The translations under genes and the position numbers were made by a program. A stretch of DNA of 37,890 nt from Planctomycetota bacterium (GTDB taxonomy: Bacteria > Planctomycetota > Phycisphaerae > UBA1845): positions 1-37,890 of the forward strand of contig JAUWWQ010000042.1 in assembly GCA_030616775.1 (NCBI GenBank), read 5' to 3'. Below are positions 16,194 through 24,435 of the stretch, piece after piece. Below the pieces are notes generated by a model. It saw only the letters and a program-made list of their open reading frames with translations, ran no database searches and had not been told where the DNA came from. Position 1 is the stretch's first letter, and each line of letters begins with the position of its first letter.

Positions 16194-16204
16194 CCGTTTG
16201 CACA
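16194..16204 (+). promoter_or_regulatory. Motif CCGTTTGCACA shared by both pilin upstream regions (copy 1)
   Basis: The 11-mer CCGTTTGCACA occurs here, 106 bases before the first Flp pilin start, and again at 16770-16780 before the second. Each is preceded by ATAAT at a similar distance (9 and 10 bases). The shared pair suggests a common regulator site for the two pilin genes. Confidence 0.4.
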
Positions 16205-16247
16205 TCGCGGGACTATATACGACGCTGAGTATGAGTGTTTGCAGAAC

Positions 16248-16267
16248 GGCGCGCATCTGTGCGCGCC
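16248..16267 (+). promoter_or_regulatory. 5'-UTR hairpin before the first pilin gene
   Basis: GGCGCGCA-TCTG-TGCGCGCC is a perfect 8-bp GC-rich stem, followed by a second stem CGCTT-TCAG-AAGCG that ends next to the AAGGAGG ribosome-binding site. Strong stems upstream of abundant pilin genes may stabilise the mRNA or gate translation. Confidence 0.45.
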
Positions 16268-16309
16268 GGTCGCGCAGTTTCGCTTTCAGAAGCGGAAGGA
16301 GGCACAGTC

Positions 16310-16489
16310 GTGAGCGGTGGGCTACAAAAGCTGCTGCGATTGTTACGGTCGGAGGACGGGCCGACGGCTACGGAGTATGCGGTTCTGCTTGCTGTCATTG
16401 CGCTCACCGTTCTCGGGGCGATGAGTATGTATGGCCAGCACGTGAACGACATCTGGACGATGGTTGCCACCTCTGTCGATGTGTTCTGA
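16310..16489 (+). CDS. flp: Flp-type pilin (copy 1)
   Basis: A 59-residue prepilin starting at GTG 16310, seven bases after a near-ideal AAGGAGG. The longer reading frame from 16235 has no ribosome-binding site and no pilin-like N-terminus. The prepilin cleavage motif SEDG/PTATEY is clear (cut after G17, then the +5/+6 EY), followed by the hydrophobic assembly helix (AVLLAVIALTVLGAM). Mature length is about 42 residues. It forms the pilus fibre of the Tad system encoded downstream. The leader and cleavage motif match copy 2 residue for residue, so the two arose by duplication; the C-termini differ. Confidence 0.92.
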   Translation: MSGGLQKLLRLLRSEDGPTATEYAVLLAVIALTVLGAMSMYGQHVNDIWTMVATSVDVF

Positions 16490-16769
16490 CCCGCCGTCCC
16501 GGACCGTCGATAGTTGTGCGGCGATAGGGTCATTGCCATTAGCCGTAAGCAAGGTACGGAGCAGGCTTCGTGCCCCAGCCGCAACATTGACCAGCAATGG
16601 CTCCCTTCCGCTCTGCGCCGGCGCGGGTTTTATCCGCGCGCTTAGTTATCGTGATGTCGGGTTGAGCGCCGGTCAGTAGATGTATTGCTATGTTGTTGTG
16701 AGCTAGCGCAGGCCGATGACGGTGCCATGCTGTAGCACTAACGTAAAGACTCGGATAATTACAGAAATA

Positions 16770-16780
16770 CCGTTTGCACA
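16770..16780 (+). promoter_or_regulatory. Motif CCGTTTGCACA shared by both pilin upstream regions (copy 2)
   Basis: The second copy of the 11-mer, 310 bases before the second pilin. It lies in a 600-base stretch (16490-17089) without a convincing gene, which therefore looks like a regulatory leader or a decayed gene. Confidence 0.4.
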
Positions 16781-17040
16781 GGGGAAATCTGTTTCTTACA
16801 TTTGAGTAGTGGAGTTGGTTGTGTTCGATTCCCGCTGGCGAACGTCTGGGGAAGGGAAGCGTCCCATTCGCTTTCTCCCCTCGTAAAGACGATGCAACCG
16901 GATGAGGTCTCGTGCCACACCGACGACTGGTCGCTACGACAGTCTTTGCTTGAACCGGCTCGCGCCCCAGGAGGTCTGAGTCGTTTGGAAGGAGGGCCGG
17001 GACGCCACAACGATACATGGTGCCTGGGTGACCTTCGAAA

Positions 17041-17066
17041 TGAATCCGGGCTGGATTCATCAGCCC
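17041..17066 (+). promoter_or_regulatory. Two mutually exclusive hairpins just before the second pilin
   Basis: TGAATCC/GGATTCA (17041-17059) and GGGCTG/CAGCCC (17048-17066) share bases and cannot form at once. They end eight bases before the ribosome-binding site AAAGAGGAG. This is the layout of a switching leader, but no ligand or leader peptide is apparent. Confidence 0.4.
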
Positions 17067-17089
17067 CTAGTTAAAGAGGAGTGAGACAT

Positions 17090-17287
17090 ATGAAGACTTT
17101 CCTGAATGTGGCGAAGAGCTTTCTGAAGTCCGAGGATGGCCCGACGGCCACCGAGTACGCGGTCATGCTGGCGCTGATTATTATCGTGGCCCTCGGTGCG
17201 ATTACCGGGCTGGGCACGACGGTCGACGGGATCTTCGGGAACGTCGACACCACGCTCACTGCTGCTACCGGCGGCGGCGCCTCGTAA
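17090..17287 (+). CDS. flp: Flp-type pilin (copy 2)
   Basis: A 65-residue prepilin starting at ATG 17090, with AAAGAGGAG seven bases before it (a GTG nine bases upstream is inside the ribosome-binding site). The cleavage motif SEDG/PTATEY is followed by the hydrophobic helix AVMLALIIIVALGAITGLG, and the C-terminus is rich in Thr, Ala and Gly (TLTAATGGGAS), typical of major Flp pilins. It is likely the major subunit: a hairpin at 17359-17390 follows the gene and separates it from the assembly genes, as expected when the pilin is made in excess. Confidence 0.95.
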   Translation: MKTFLNVAKSFLKSEDGPTATEYAVMLALIIIVALGAITGLGTTVDGIFGNVDTTLTAATGGGAS

Positions 17288-17358
17288 GGCGTCGGGACCG
17301 AATTGCTCCGCCCGCCGCTGCGGCGGCGGCGGAACGACACCTATTCTGAGGCCGGGTC

Positions 17359-17390
17359 GGTGGGCGCTGCCAACCACGGCGGCGCCCACC
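17359..17390 (+). terminator. Hairpin after the second pilin (partial terminator or mRNA stabiliser)
   Basis: GGTGGGCGC (17359-17367) pairs perfectly with GCGCCCACC (17382-17390) around a loop that itself has GCC/GGC. It is followed only by CTTTA, so termination is probably partial, letting some transcript continue into cpaA. Confidence 0.55.
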
Positions 17391-17475
17391 GCCTTTATGG
17401 CCCGGGCGTGCGATAGGGGAAAGAGCTGGTTGCGTGGTCCTCTCCTCTAGTGCGTGTGACGTGGGAGTTGTTCCG

Positions 17476-18030
17476 ATGGAACTGGGATATTGGCATATAA
17501 CCTGCGCGGTTCTCGTTCCCGGGGTATTGTTGGCCTCGTGGATAGATTATTCGCAACGGCGTGTTCCCAACCGGCTGAATCTGACTCTGGTAATCGCAGG
17601 CTTCGTGACCCAGGGCTATTACTTCGGCTGGTCGGGCCTTGGAACGGCCTGCGCGGGTCTACTGGTCGGTTTCGGGCTGCTCATCGTCCCCTGGCTGATG
17701 CACGGCATGGGGGCAGGTGATGTCAAACTGTTGGCAGCAATCGGGGTTTGGCTGGGGCCTGTGCTCACGCTTTACTCGTTTGGCCTCGGCGCGGTGATCG
17801 GCGGGGTGGTGGCCATTGTGATGATCGTGTCAACAGGCCGGCTCAATATGGCCTGTTCGAACCTGGGTGTAATCCTGGCGAAATGCTCGAACCGGAGGGC
17901 GATCTTCAGTGAATTCGGTTCGGCCAGGAGTTTCGGCGAAACGTCTCAGTTGCTGCCCTATGGTGTGCCGCTGACCGCGGGCACGTTGATCGTGCTCGCC
18001 GCAAAGATATTCGGATGGTGGGGGATTTAG
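17476..18030 (+). CDS. cpaA: Prepilin peptidase CpaA/TadV (A24 family)
   Basis: A 184-residue inner-membrane aspartic protease that cleaves Flp prepilins. The two catalytic aspartates are in WIDYSQRRVPN (D24) and GMGAGDVKL (D82), the GxGD-type motif. About four to six membrane helices span the rest. The methylase domain of PilD-type enzymes is absent, as is normal for TadV. The start at ATG 17476 is chosen because GGGAG lies about 10 bases upstream and the hydrophobic N-terminus begins at once; a GTG at 17434 would add 14 residues of no clear use. Confidence 0.9.
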   Translation: MELGYWHITCAVLVPGVLLASWIDYSQRRVPNRLNLTLVIAGFVTQGYYFGWSGLGTACAGLLVGFGLLIVPWLMHGMGAGDVKLLAAIGVWLGPVLTLYSFGLGAVIGGVVAIVMIVSTGRLNMACSNLGVILAKCSNRRAIFSEFGSARSFGETSQLLPYGVPLTAGTLIVLAAKIFGWWGI

Positions 18031-18032
18031 TC

Positions 18033-18464
18033 ATGAACGTGAGACGACGATTCAGGCAGGCCGTTCGACGCAATATCTCGGGACGGGCACGTGCGGCCGC
18101 CGTGGTCGAGTTCGCAGTGGTCTTGCCGCTGCTGTTGACCATTCTGTTCGGCATCATCGAGTACGGCTGGGTGTTTATGGTTCGCCAGACGCTCCAGACT
18201 TCCGCCCGGGAGGGGTGCCGCCTGGCGGTCCTCCAGACCTCGGTGGAGCCCTACACCAACGTAATCGCCACCGTCAACCAGGTGATGGCCCCAACCGGTT
18301 TGTCCACCTACGAGGTCACAATGACCCACGCAACGTCGTCCAACCCGGTAGAGGTGGTCGTCGTCTCTGTCCCTTACAATGATGTCTCGTTAATGGGCGG
18401 GTTCTTCGGTACGCACGACTACGACCTGGAGGGGAGTTGTAGTATGCGAAAAGAGGGTCTTTAG
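18033..18464 (+). CDS. tadE: TadE-like pseudopilin
   Basis: 143 residues, starting two bases after the cpaA stop, with GGGGGA just upstream. The N-terminal hydrophobic helix (residues about 30-52, VVEFAVVLPLLLTILFGIIE) with the VVEFA pattern is the TadE-type prepilin signature (E near +5 of the helix). The remainder is a short periplasmic domain with SAREGCRLAVLQ, common in TadE. It is probably processed by CpaA and needed for pilus biogenesis. The gap after it (18465-18764) holds a hairpin and no gene. Confidence 0.88.
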   Translation: MNVRRRFRQAVRRNISGRARAAAVVEFAVVLPLLLTILFGIIEYGWVFMVRQTLQTSAREGCRLAVLQTSVEPYTNVIATVNQVMAPTGLSTYEVTMTHATSSNPVEVVVVSVPYNDVSLMGGFFGTHDYDLEGSCSMRKEGL

Positions 18465-18506
18465 GACTGATTCTCGCCGACATCGACCCATACTCTCTGG
18501 TGTAAA

Positions 18507-18537
18507 GCCGCTAGCCCCGCCTGTCGGGGCTACCGGC
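18507..18537. repeat. TAGCCCCG palindrome between tadE and cpaB
   Basis: TAGCCCCG-CCTGT-CGGGGCTA (18512-18532) is a perfect 8-bp stem, extended by GCCG/CGGC across one mismatch to 18507-18537. It sits in a 300-base gap and could act as an mRNA-processing stem or a REP element. No U-run follows. Confidence 0.55.
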
Positions 18538-18764
18538 GTTTCTAGTGCTGGGAGGGGCAGGAGGCTTGCCGGTGCACCCCGTCCGCAAGCCTACCGAAGA
18601 TTTTACCAACGGTTAGGTCCAATGGCGGCCAAAACCATCCGATAAACAAACGAGCTTCGGAACCCCGGTCGGTTGCTGGGGGTCCGGGTCTGTCGGAGTC
18701 GACAGGCTATGGTCGCGCGATATGTCGGTCGCAATAGTAGACACGTAACCGCAGAGGGCAAACC

Positions 18765-19823
18765 ATGAAGCGAAAGGCAATTATTCCGTTGCTGCTCGGT
18801 CTGGGTGTCGGTTTGTTTACCGTCAAGTTGGCGGTGGACGCGATACGGAAAGCCCAAGCGGCCGGCCAGTCCACCCAAACTGTCAAAGCCATCCGAGCCA
18901 CTCAGGACATCAACGCGTATGAGGAGATAACCACCGCCATGGTCGAGGTGGTCGAAACGGCGGATAACCTTTTCGCCCCGGCCAGGGAGCGGATTGAAAC
19001 CGTCGAGGAGGTCGTTGGCCGTGTAGCAGCCAAGGCCATCCCCGAGCGTGCACCCGTTCTAAGAGCGATGCTGGCGCCGGAGGGAACGATACCCGGCATG
19101 GTAGGGCGAATCCCGCCGGGCTATCGCGCCGTCTCGGTCAAGATCGACGAGGTCACCGGCGTCGCTTACCAAATCAGGCCGGGTGACTGGGTGGATGTGA
19201 TCGTCGTGATGGACATCGACAGCCGGGTCCGAGGCAAGAAAGAGACGATCGCCGAAGTCATTCTCCAACATGTTCAAGTCGCCGCCATCGGTCACGCGAC
19301 GACCCAGCAGCCGAGCGGTGGAGCCGCCAAGGTGAAGCCCGCCAAGTCTGCGACTCTCCTCGTGCTGGAGGAAGACGTGCCCAAGCTTCATCTGGCCGCC
19401 ACACGCGGCAAGATCACGCTGGCGATGCGAGGTGCTGATCAGGAGACCACCGACGCCCCATCGTGGGCCAACATGGGCGACGTGATTGCGGCCTTGCGTG
19501 GTCCCGGGTCGGCATCGCCATCATCCGGCTCAGTACCGCCCTGGATGCAGGCGATGGGGGACTTGCTTGGCGACCAGGGCGATCGGTCAAAGCCGCGTTC
19601 TACAGGCCGGCCGGCGGAAGTCGAGCCCGCACTGCCGCACACCGTAATGGTGTATCGCGGCTCGCTAGGCGGCGACACCTCCGGTGCAGTCGAGCGGATT
19701 ACCTTTGAAAATGGGGATTCAAGCAAGATTATCGAGGTCGCCCAAGGACACCCATCGCGTGCATCTGCGACGCTAGGCGTGTCTAGAGATTCAGGCCGTT
19801 CGCGGGCCGACTCGCCGCGGTAG
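18765..19823 (+). CDS. cpaB: Flp pilus assembly protein CpaB/RcpC
   Basis: 352 residues. The N-terminus is a membrane anchor or signal (AIIPLLLGLGVGLFTVKLAV). A SAF domain follows (about residues 42-105; TVKAIRATQDINAYEEI, then RVAAKAIPERAPVLRAML) and then the RcpC region (GYRAVSVKIDEVTGVAYQI, RPGDWVDVIVVMD, ATLLVLEEDVPKLHLAATRG). The C-terminal 100 residues are Pro/Ser/Arg-rich and poorly conserved. CpaB acts in the periplasm with the secretin, probably binding glycan. The start ATG follows CAGAGGGCAAACC. Confidence 0.92.
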   Translation: MKRKAIIPLLLGLGVGLFTVKLAVDAIRKAQAAGQSTQTVKAIRATQDINAYEEITTAMVEVVETADNLFAPARERIETVEEVVGRVAAKAIPERAPVLRAMLAPEGTIPGMVGRIPPGYRAVSVKIDEVTGVAYQIRPGDWVDVIVVMDIDSRVRGKKETIAEVILQHVQVAAIGHATTQQPSGGAAKVKPAKSATLLVLEEDVPKLHLAATRGKITLAMRGADQETTDAPSWANMGDVIAALRGPGSASPSSGSVPPWMQAMGDLLGDQGDRSKPRSTGRPAEVEPALPHTVMVYRGSLGGDTSGAVERITFENGDSSKIIEVAQGHPSRASATLGVSRDSGRSRADSPR

Positions 19824-19893
19824 CGCGAATCGCTCCTGCGATGTCAAAGATGAAACTAAGCCGAACGACGGTCAGTGAGGAGGATGCTAGAAA

Positions 19894-21504
19894 ATGTCTG
19901 ATCTAGTCATGGACGACGGAAGGTACAAGCTTCTGCGGCGCCGTGGCGTAACCGCCGCGGGACCGATCCACCTTTGTATGGTCGCGATCGGTGCGCTCGC
20001 TTTGGCAGTTGGAGGCAGTGCGCTCGCTCAGCAGGGCGAGCGCGCGATCGAGTTCCGGGCGTCGGTTATCGATATGTCTGAGGAGGTCCAAAGCATCACC
20101 GTTCCCTTGTATGGCAGTGTGACGGTCGAATCGACCGTCGAGGTCACACGGGCGGACGTGATCGCCAAGCAGATTGCCGACGTTCAGATCCTCAGCCCCA
20201 CACGTATGCTGATCACCGGGCAAGCCTATGGCACCACGAATGTTATATTACTCCATGCGGACGATAAGCAGTCCGTCTTCGAGGTGTCGGTGGAGTTGGA
20301 TCTGGGCCGGCTCAACGAGACCATCAGCAGCGTCGACCCGCAATCGGACGCTCAAGCCAGCTCCGTTATGGGCAACATCGTCCTGACCGGAAGGGTGAGC
20401 GGCGCAGAGCGGGCTACGCGGATCGTCGAGCTGGCCAACCTGTTCCTCCCTCCGTCGGTGTCGGGCCGTCAGGCCGCGACGGTGCAAAACCACCTCGAGG
20501 TGGCTGGCGAGCAACAGGTCCTGTTGCGTTGCGTGGTCGCGGAAGTGGCCCGGGCAGCCTCCCGCGAACTGGGCGTCAACGGCTTCCTCGCCGGGGAGAA
20601 CTTCCGCGACGCCTTCATCATCAATCAGCTAGGCGGCATTAACCCAATCAATATGGGAGCCGCCGCCGATGCCCTGGTCACCAGGAATATCCCGTTTCTG
20701 ACGGGCGAGAACGGTATTCCTATCGGCCCCGCGACTACATTCTCGCTGGGGTTCCCGCGGGCTCAGATGCAACTGTTCATCCGGGCGATGGCTGATAACT
20801 CCCTGCTGAGGATCCTGGCTGAGCCCAATCTGGTCGCGATCAGCGGCGAAACGGCCACCTTCCTGGCAGGCGGCGAGTTTCCCATTCCCGTCCCACAGGG
20901 CAACCAGCAGGTGACCATCCAGTTCCGCGAGTTCGGCGTCCGGTTGAATTTCACGCCGGTGGTCATCGGCCACCAGCGCATCCGCCTGCGCGTAGCCCCT
21001 GAAGTCTCTGAGCCGGACTTCTCGGTTGCGGTGCAAATAGAGGGATTCGTCGTTCCCGGGCTGACCACGCGGGCCGCCGAGACGACGGTTGAAATGGGCA
21101 ATGGGCAAACCATCGCTATTGCGGGGTTGCTCAACGAGCAGATCCGCGGAGTGGCCAGCCGGATTCCCGGACTCGGTGACATACCCATCCTCGGGGCGTT
21201 GTTCCGTTCAGTCAATTACCAGCGCTCACTTACGGAACTTGTCATCCTGGTGACACCCGAGATCGTTGCACCACTCGATGCCCACCAGGCGGTGCGACTG
21301 CCTGGACAGGATATGACTGATCCGAGCGATTTCGAGTTGTACATGTTGGGTCTGTTGGAGAGCAATGATAGCCCAACAACCGCGAGCCTTTCGTACGGTG
21401 CCGAGGATAGTGTGTTTGGGCCGGGTTCGGAACTCGAGTCTGAGCCCGAAGAACTCTCCGTCCACGGTCCGTGGGGCTATGCGGAAGCAACTGACATGCG
21501 GTGA
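19894..21504 (+). CDS. cpaC: Flp pilus secretin CpaC/RcpA
   Basis: A 536-residue outer-membrane channel subunit. AGGAGG lies 12 bases before the ATG. There is a long N-region and signal peptide (cut after about ALAQ, residue 45). A BON/pilus-type N domain is next (DVQILSPTRMLITGQAYGTT), then N1-type domains (GNIVLTGRVSGAERATRIVE), and the secretin domain from about 291 (MQLFIRAMADNSLLRILAEP, LAGGEFPIPVPQ, TPVVIGHQRIRLRVAPEVSE, IPGLGDIPILGALFR, LVILVTPEIV). The C-terminal 75 residues are acidic and variable. It would form the pore through which the Flp fibre leaves the cell. Confidence 0.95.
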   Translation: MSDLVMDDGRYKLLRRRGVTAAGPIHLCMVAIGALALAVGGSALAQQGERAIEFRASVIDMSEEVQSITVPLYGSVTVESTVEVTRADVIAKQIADVQILSPTRMLITGQAYGTTNVILLHADDKQSVFEVSVELDLGRLNETISSVDPQSDAQASSVMGNIVLTGRVSGAERATRIVELANLFLPPSVSGRQAATVQNHLEVAGEQQVLLRCVVAEVARAASRELGVNGFLAGENFRDAFIINQLGGINPINMGAAADALVTRNIPFLTGENGIPIGPATTFSLGFPRAQMQLFIRAMADNSLLRILAEPNLVAISGETATFLAGGEFPIPVPQGNQQVTIQFREFGVRLNFTPVVIGHQRIRLRVAPEVSEPDFSVAVQIEGFVVPGLTTRAAETTVEMGNGQTIAIAGLLNEQIRGVASRIPGLGDIPILGALFRSVNYQRSLTELVILVTPEIVAPLDAHQAVRLPGQDMTDPSDFELYMLGLLESNDSPTTASLSYGAEDSVFGPGSELESEPEELSVHGPWGYAEATDMR

Positions 21505-21605
21505 CCCACACGCCACCGCAAAGTGCCGATCGCCCTTCAGGAGGCAATAACGGCGCTTGATGGTTAAGTGGCACACAGGCCACATGCCGAATGGAGGGCG
21601 AAGGA

Positions 21606-22817
21606 ATGACTTCTTACACTTGCACCAGAGGAGATCGCCACCGAAGACGTGCCGTCGTGGCGGTTCAAGTGGGCATTGTCATGGTCGTGCTGCTGGGGTT
21701 TGCCGCGCTGACGGTGGACCTCGGCGCTCTTTATAACACACGTGCAGATCTGCAGCGTACGGCCGACGCCGGGGCCCTGGCCGGTGCCTCTGCCTATGTC
21801 ACCGACGAGATGATGCAGATCCGAATGGAGACTGGCGACGCTAGTACGCTCGCCTACGTAACCGGCCTGGCTGCGACCCGTGTCAATGAGTTTGCGGCAC
21901 TCAACCCTACCTTAGGATTGTCCACATCGGCAGTCGCATCCGGCGACATCATGACCGGTTGGATTAACCTCAATTCCGCCTCCGATATTATCCACACGAA
22001 TCCCCAGCCGGTTGACTTTAACGCTGTACAGGTCACCGTTCGCCGCGAAGCCGGCGGCGATGAGAGTAGCAACGGGCCGGTGGAGTTCCTCTTTGCCCCG
22101 ATATTCGGACGACTTGTCGGGGAGACTTCCGCATCGGCGGTGGCCGTGTTTGACGACCGTTTCGCCACCTTCTCCGCAGGCGCGCCGGGAGCGGGGATGC
22201 TGCCCTTTACGATTCATAGAGATGCCTTTGAGTCGGAGCTGGCGGCTGGCAGCGATCAATACGCCTACGACAACGCCGACGACACGGTCATCGACGCTTC
22301 TGACGGCATTCGCGAAGTGAGGCTCTACCCTTATCCGCTCTCCGGAAGCGGGTACGAGGAGGGTGACGGCAACTTCGGCGTTCTCAATATCGGGACCGGT
22401 AATCAGGGAGTCGACGCGGAGATAGTGCAGATCCTCAACGGTGTCTCTACTGAGGACTTTGAGATGGAGATCGGCACCTCTGAGTTGACCTTCTTTGACG
22501 AGGTCGGGAGTGCCGTAAGCTACGAGATTACCGGCAGCCCCGGTATGGAGTCCGCATTGAAGAGCGCTATCGGCCAGATGGTCGGACAAGTGGTAGGGTT
22601 CTTCCTGCACGATAATGTCGTGCTTTCCGGTTCGAACGCTATTTACACGATTACGGAGATTCGATTCGGCCGCGTGATGGATATTCGTCTGACCAGCGCG
22701 CCGATCCAACGCGGGCTCTACATCCAACCTGTATCTTACAGCGGAGGAGGGGTGCGCATCGATCCAAGCGCCCCGAGTTCGGGCGGTCTGGTCGGACGGA
22801 TCGTATTGGCCCGCTAG
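21606..22817 (+). CDS. TadG-like membrane-anchored protein (copy 1)
   Basis: 403 residues from ATG 21606 (GGAGGG eight bases upstream). A basic N-terminus (RHRRRAVVAVQVGIVMVVLL) leads into one membrane helix, then TVDLGALYNTRADLQRTADA, the TadG N-terminal (TadE/Flp_N-like) signature. The long exported part has FAPIFGRLVGETSASAVAVF and MLPFTIHRDAF. The von Willebrand A domain of many TadG proteins is not obvious. It is a close paralogue of the next gene, in tandem. It probably acts as a minor pseudopilin or envelope anchor of the Tad pilus (inference from family). Confidence 0.85.
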   Translation: MTSYTCTRGDRHRRRAVVAVQVGIVMVVLLGFAALTVDLGALYNTRADLQRTADAGALAGASAYVTDEMMQIRMETGDASTLAYVTGLAATRVNEFAALNPTLGLSTSAVASGDIMTGWINLNSASDIIHTNPQPVDFNAVQVTVRREAGGDESSNGPVEFLFAPIFGRLVGETSASAVAVFDDRFATFSAGAPGAGMLPFTIHRDAFESELAAGSDQYAYDNADDTVIDASDGIREVRLYPYPLSGSGYEEGDGNFGVLNIGTGNQGVDAEIVQILNGVSTEDFEMEIGTSELTFFDEVGSAVSYEITGSPGMESALKSAIGQMVGQVVGFFLHDNVVLSGSNAIYTITEIRFGRVMDIRLTSAPIQRGLYIQPVSYSGGGVRIDPSAPSSGGLVGRIVLAR

Positions 22818-23016
22818 AGGAGGGATAGGCTTCACTCGTCAGCGCACACTCTCCGTCTGCGGCACGGTGGCTGTCAACCTCAGCCCGTCGGGTTCGGGTT
22901 GGGCAAGAGTGTGCAGCCTACGGAGTGCCACCACGTTGGCAACGCACTGTGTCTGAAGATTGCCGCGGCGCGGTGCAGGGACGCGGCGCCCGGATCGTTG
23001 GGGAAGGGGAAGGAAG

Positions 23017-24201
23017 ATGGCCACCTCTACACCCAGGAAGACGATGATGACCCGCCGTCGGGCCGTTGTCGCGGCCCAGGTTCTTGTCATGCTCCTTGTC
23101 CTGTTGGGCTTTGCGACATTGACGATCGACGTCGGCACACTCTACCGGGCTCGGGCCGAGCTTCAAACCGCCGCCGATTCGGCTGCTTTGGCGGCTGCAT
23201 CCGCCTATTCGACGGATGCCATGCTGCAGGTACGTCTGGACGGCAACGAAAGCGCCTTTAGCGAAGTAGTCAGCCTGGTGTTGACGCGCGGCAGTCAGTT
23301 CTCGACCCTCAATGACACCCTGGGCTCCCCCACGCTGGTTGATACCGGGGACATCGCCACCGGGTGGATCGATGTACTTTCGAGTAGCGATCCGATCGAT
23401 ACGGGAGCAGCGCCCTCCCAGTGTAATGCAGTCCGGGTGACCGTGCGTCGGGCCGAAGATGGTGGCGAAGGTTCGAACGGACCGGTCGAGTTCTTCTTTG
23501 CCCCGATTTTCGGGAAAATGACGGGCGAGGCGTCCGCCTCGGCTGTGGCCATATTCGACGACCGTTTTGCCGGCTACGACTCCGAAGACGGCGGATCGGA
23601 CGTCATGCCGTTTACCATCCACGAGGATGTTCTTGCTGCTGAACTTGCCGGCGGCGGGGATCAGTTCGGGTATGACCCCGTGCTGGACACGGTTACGTCG
23701 GGACCGGACGGTGTCCGCGAGATCAACATCTACCCTCATGCCTCGGTGCCCGGCAACTTCGGCCTACTCAACATCGGTCTGCCCAATCAAGGGGTACCGG
23801 GGTTGGCCGATCAGATTGAGAATGGGGTTCCACCAGAGGATATCGAAGCGGAGATCGGAACGCCGGTGCTTGCGTACTACGACGAGGAAGGCAGTCCGCT
23901 GACCTACGACATTACGGGTAGTCCCGGCCTGAAGGCCTCATTGGAATCCGCCATCGAAACTCGTATCGGCGACACCATTGCTTTCCTTATTCACGACCAG
24001 GTGACCGGAAGTGGGGCCAACGCCACATACAGAATCACCCAGATGCGTTTCGCCCGGGTCATGGGCGTTAAGCTCAAGGGGGCAGCGTCCAGTCGCGGAT
24101 TCTGGCTGCAGCCCGTTTCCTACACCGGCGCAGGCGTTCGCCTTGGCAGAAGTGCGGGCAGCTCGAACGGTATGGTGGGACGTCTGGTACTCGCCCGCTG
24201 A
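23017..24201 (+). CDS. TadG-like membrane-anchored protein (copy 2)
   Basis: 394 residues from ATG 23017 (GGGGAAGGAAG directly upstream). It has the same design as copy 1: basic start (MTRRRAVVAAQVLVMLL), one helix, LTIDVGTLYRARAELQTAAD, then FAPIFGKMTGEASASAVAIF and VMPFTIHEDVL, and the same C-terminal motif (WLQPVSYTGAGVRL, MVGRLVLAR). The two copies align along the whole length at roughly half identity by eye, so they arose by old tandem duplication. They are separated by a 200-base gap (22818-23016) with no gene. Confidence 0.85.
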   Translation: MATSTPRKTMMTRRRAVVAAQVLVMLLVLLGFATLTIDVGTLYRARAELQTAADSAALAAASAYSTDAMLQVRLDGNESAFSEVVSLVLTRGSQFSTLNDTLGSPTLVDTGDIATGWIDVLSSSDPIDTGAAPSQCNAVRVTVRRAEDGGEGSNGPVEFFFAPIFGKMTGEASASAVAIFDDRFAGYDSEDGGSDVMPFTIHEDVLAAELAGGGDQFGYDPVLDTVTSGPDGVREINIYPHASVPGNFGLLNIGLPNQGVPGLADQIENGVPPEDIEAEIGTPVLAYYDEEGSPLTYDITGSPGLKASLESAIETRIGDTIAFLIHDQVTGSGANATYRITQMRFARVMGVKLKGAASSRGFWLQPVSYTGAGVRLGRSAGSSNGMVGRLVLAR

Positions 24202-24435
24202 AACAACGTCCGTATATCATCAGCGAACTATGCAGCGCACCGGCAGATATAGGACCGGATAAGCGCGCACTTGTGTACCTACGCGATAAACCGGGCTTGA
24301 TCCCGCGGCTTGCCGATATAGCAGCGGGATGTCCGCCCGCAGGGGAGGCCTAACAGAAGCTCAGCAAAGACATTACGTCGACGGGGTGCGTACATCCCCA
24401 AACGGATCCAGCGCAGTGGCAGTTTGGCGCTGATT

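Noticed and set aside
16805-16830. A GTTCGATTCCC stretch resembling a tRNA T-loop
   Set aside because: The bases around it do not form the T stem, and no D arm, anticodon arm or acceptor stem fits at the right distance.
16802-17074. 90-codon frame between the two pilins
   Set aside because: No ribosome-binding site, no recognisable protein character, and it covers the leader hairpins of the second pilin.
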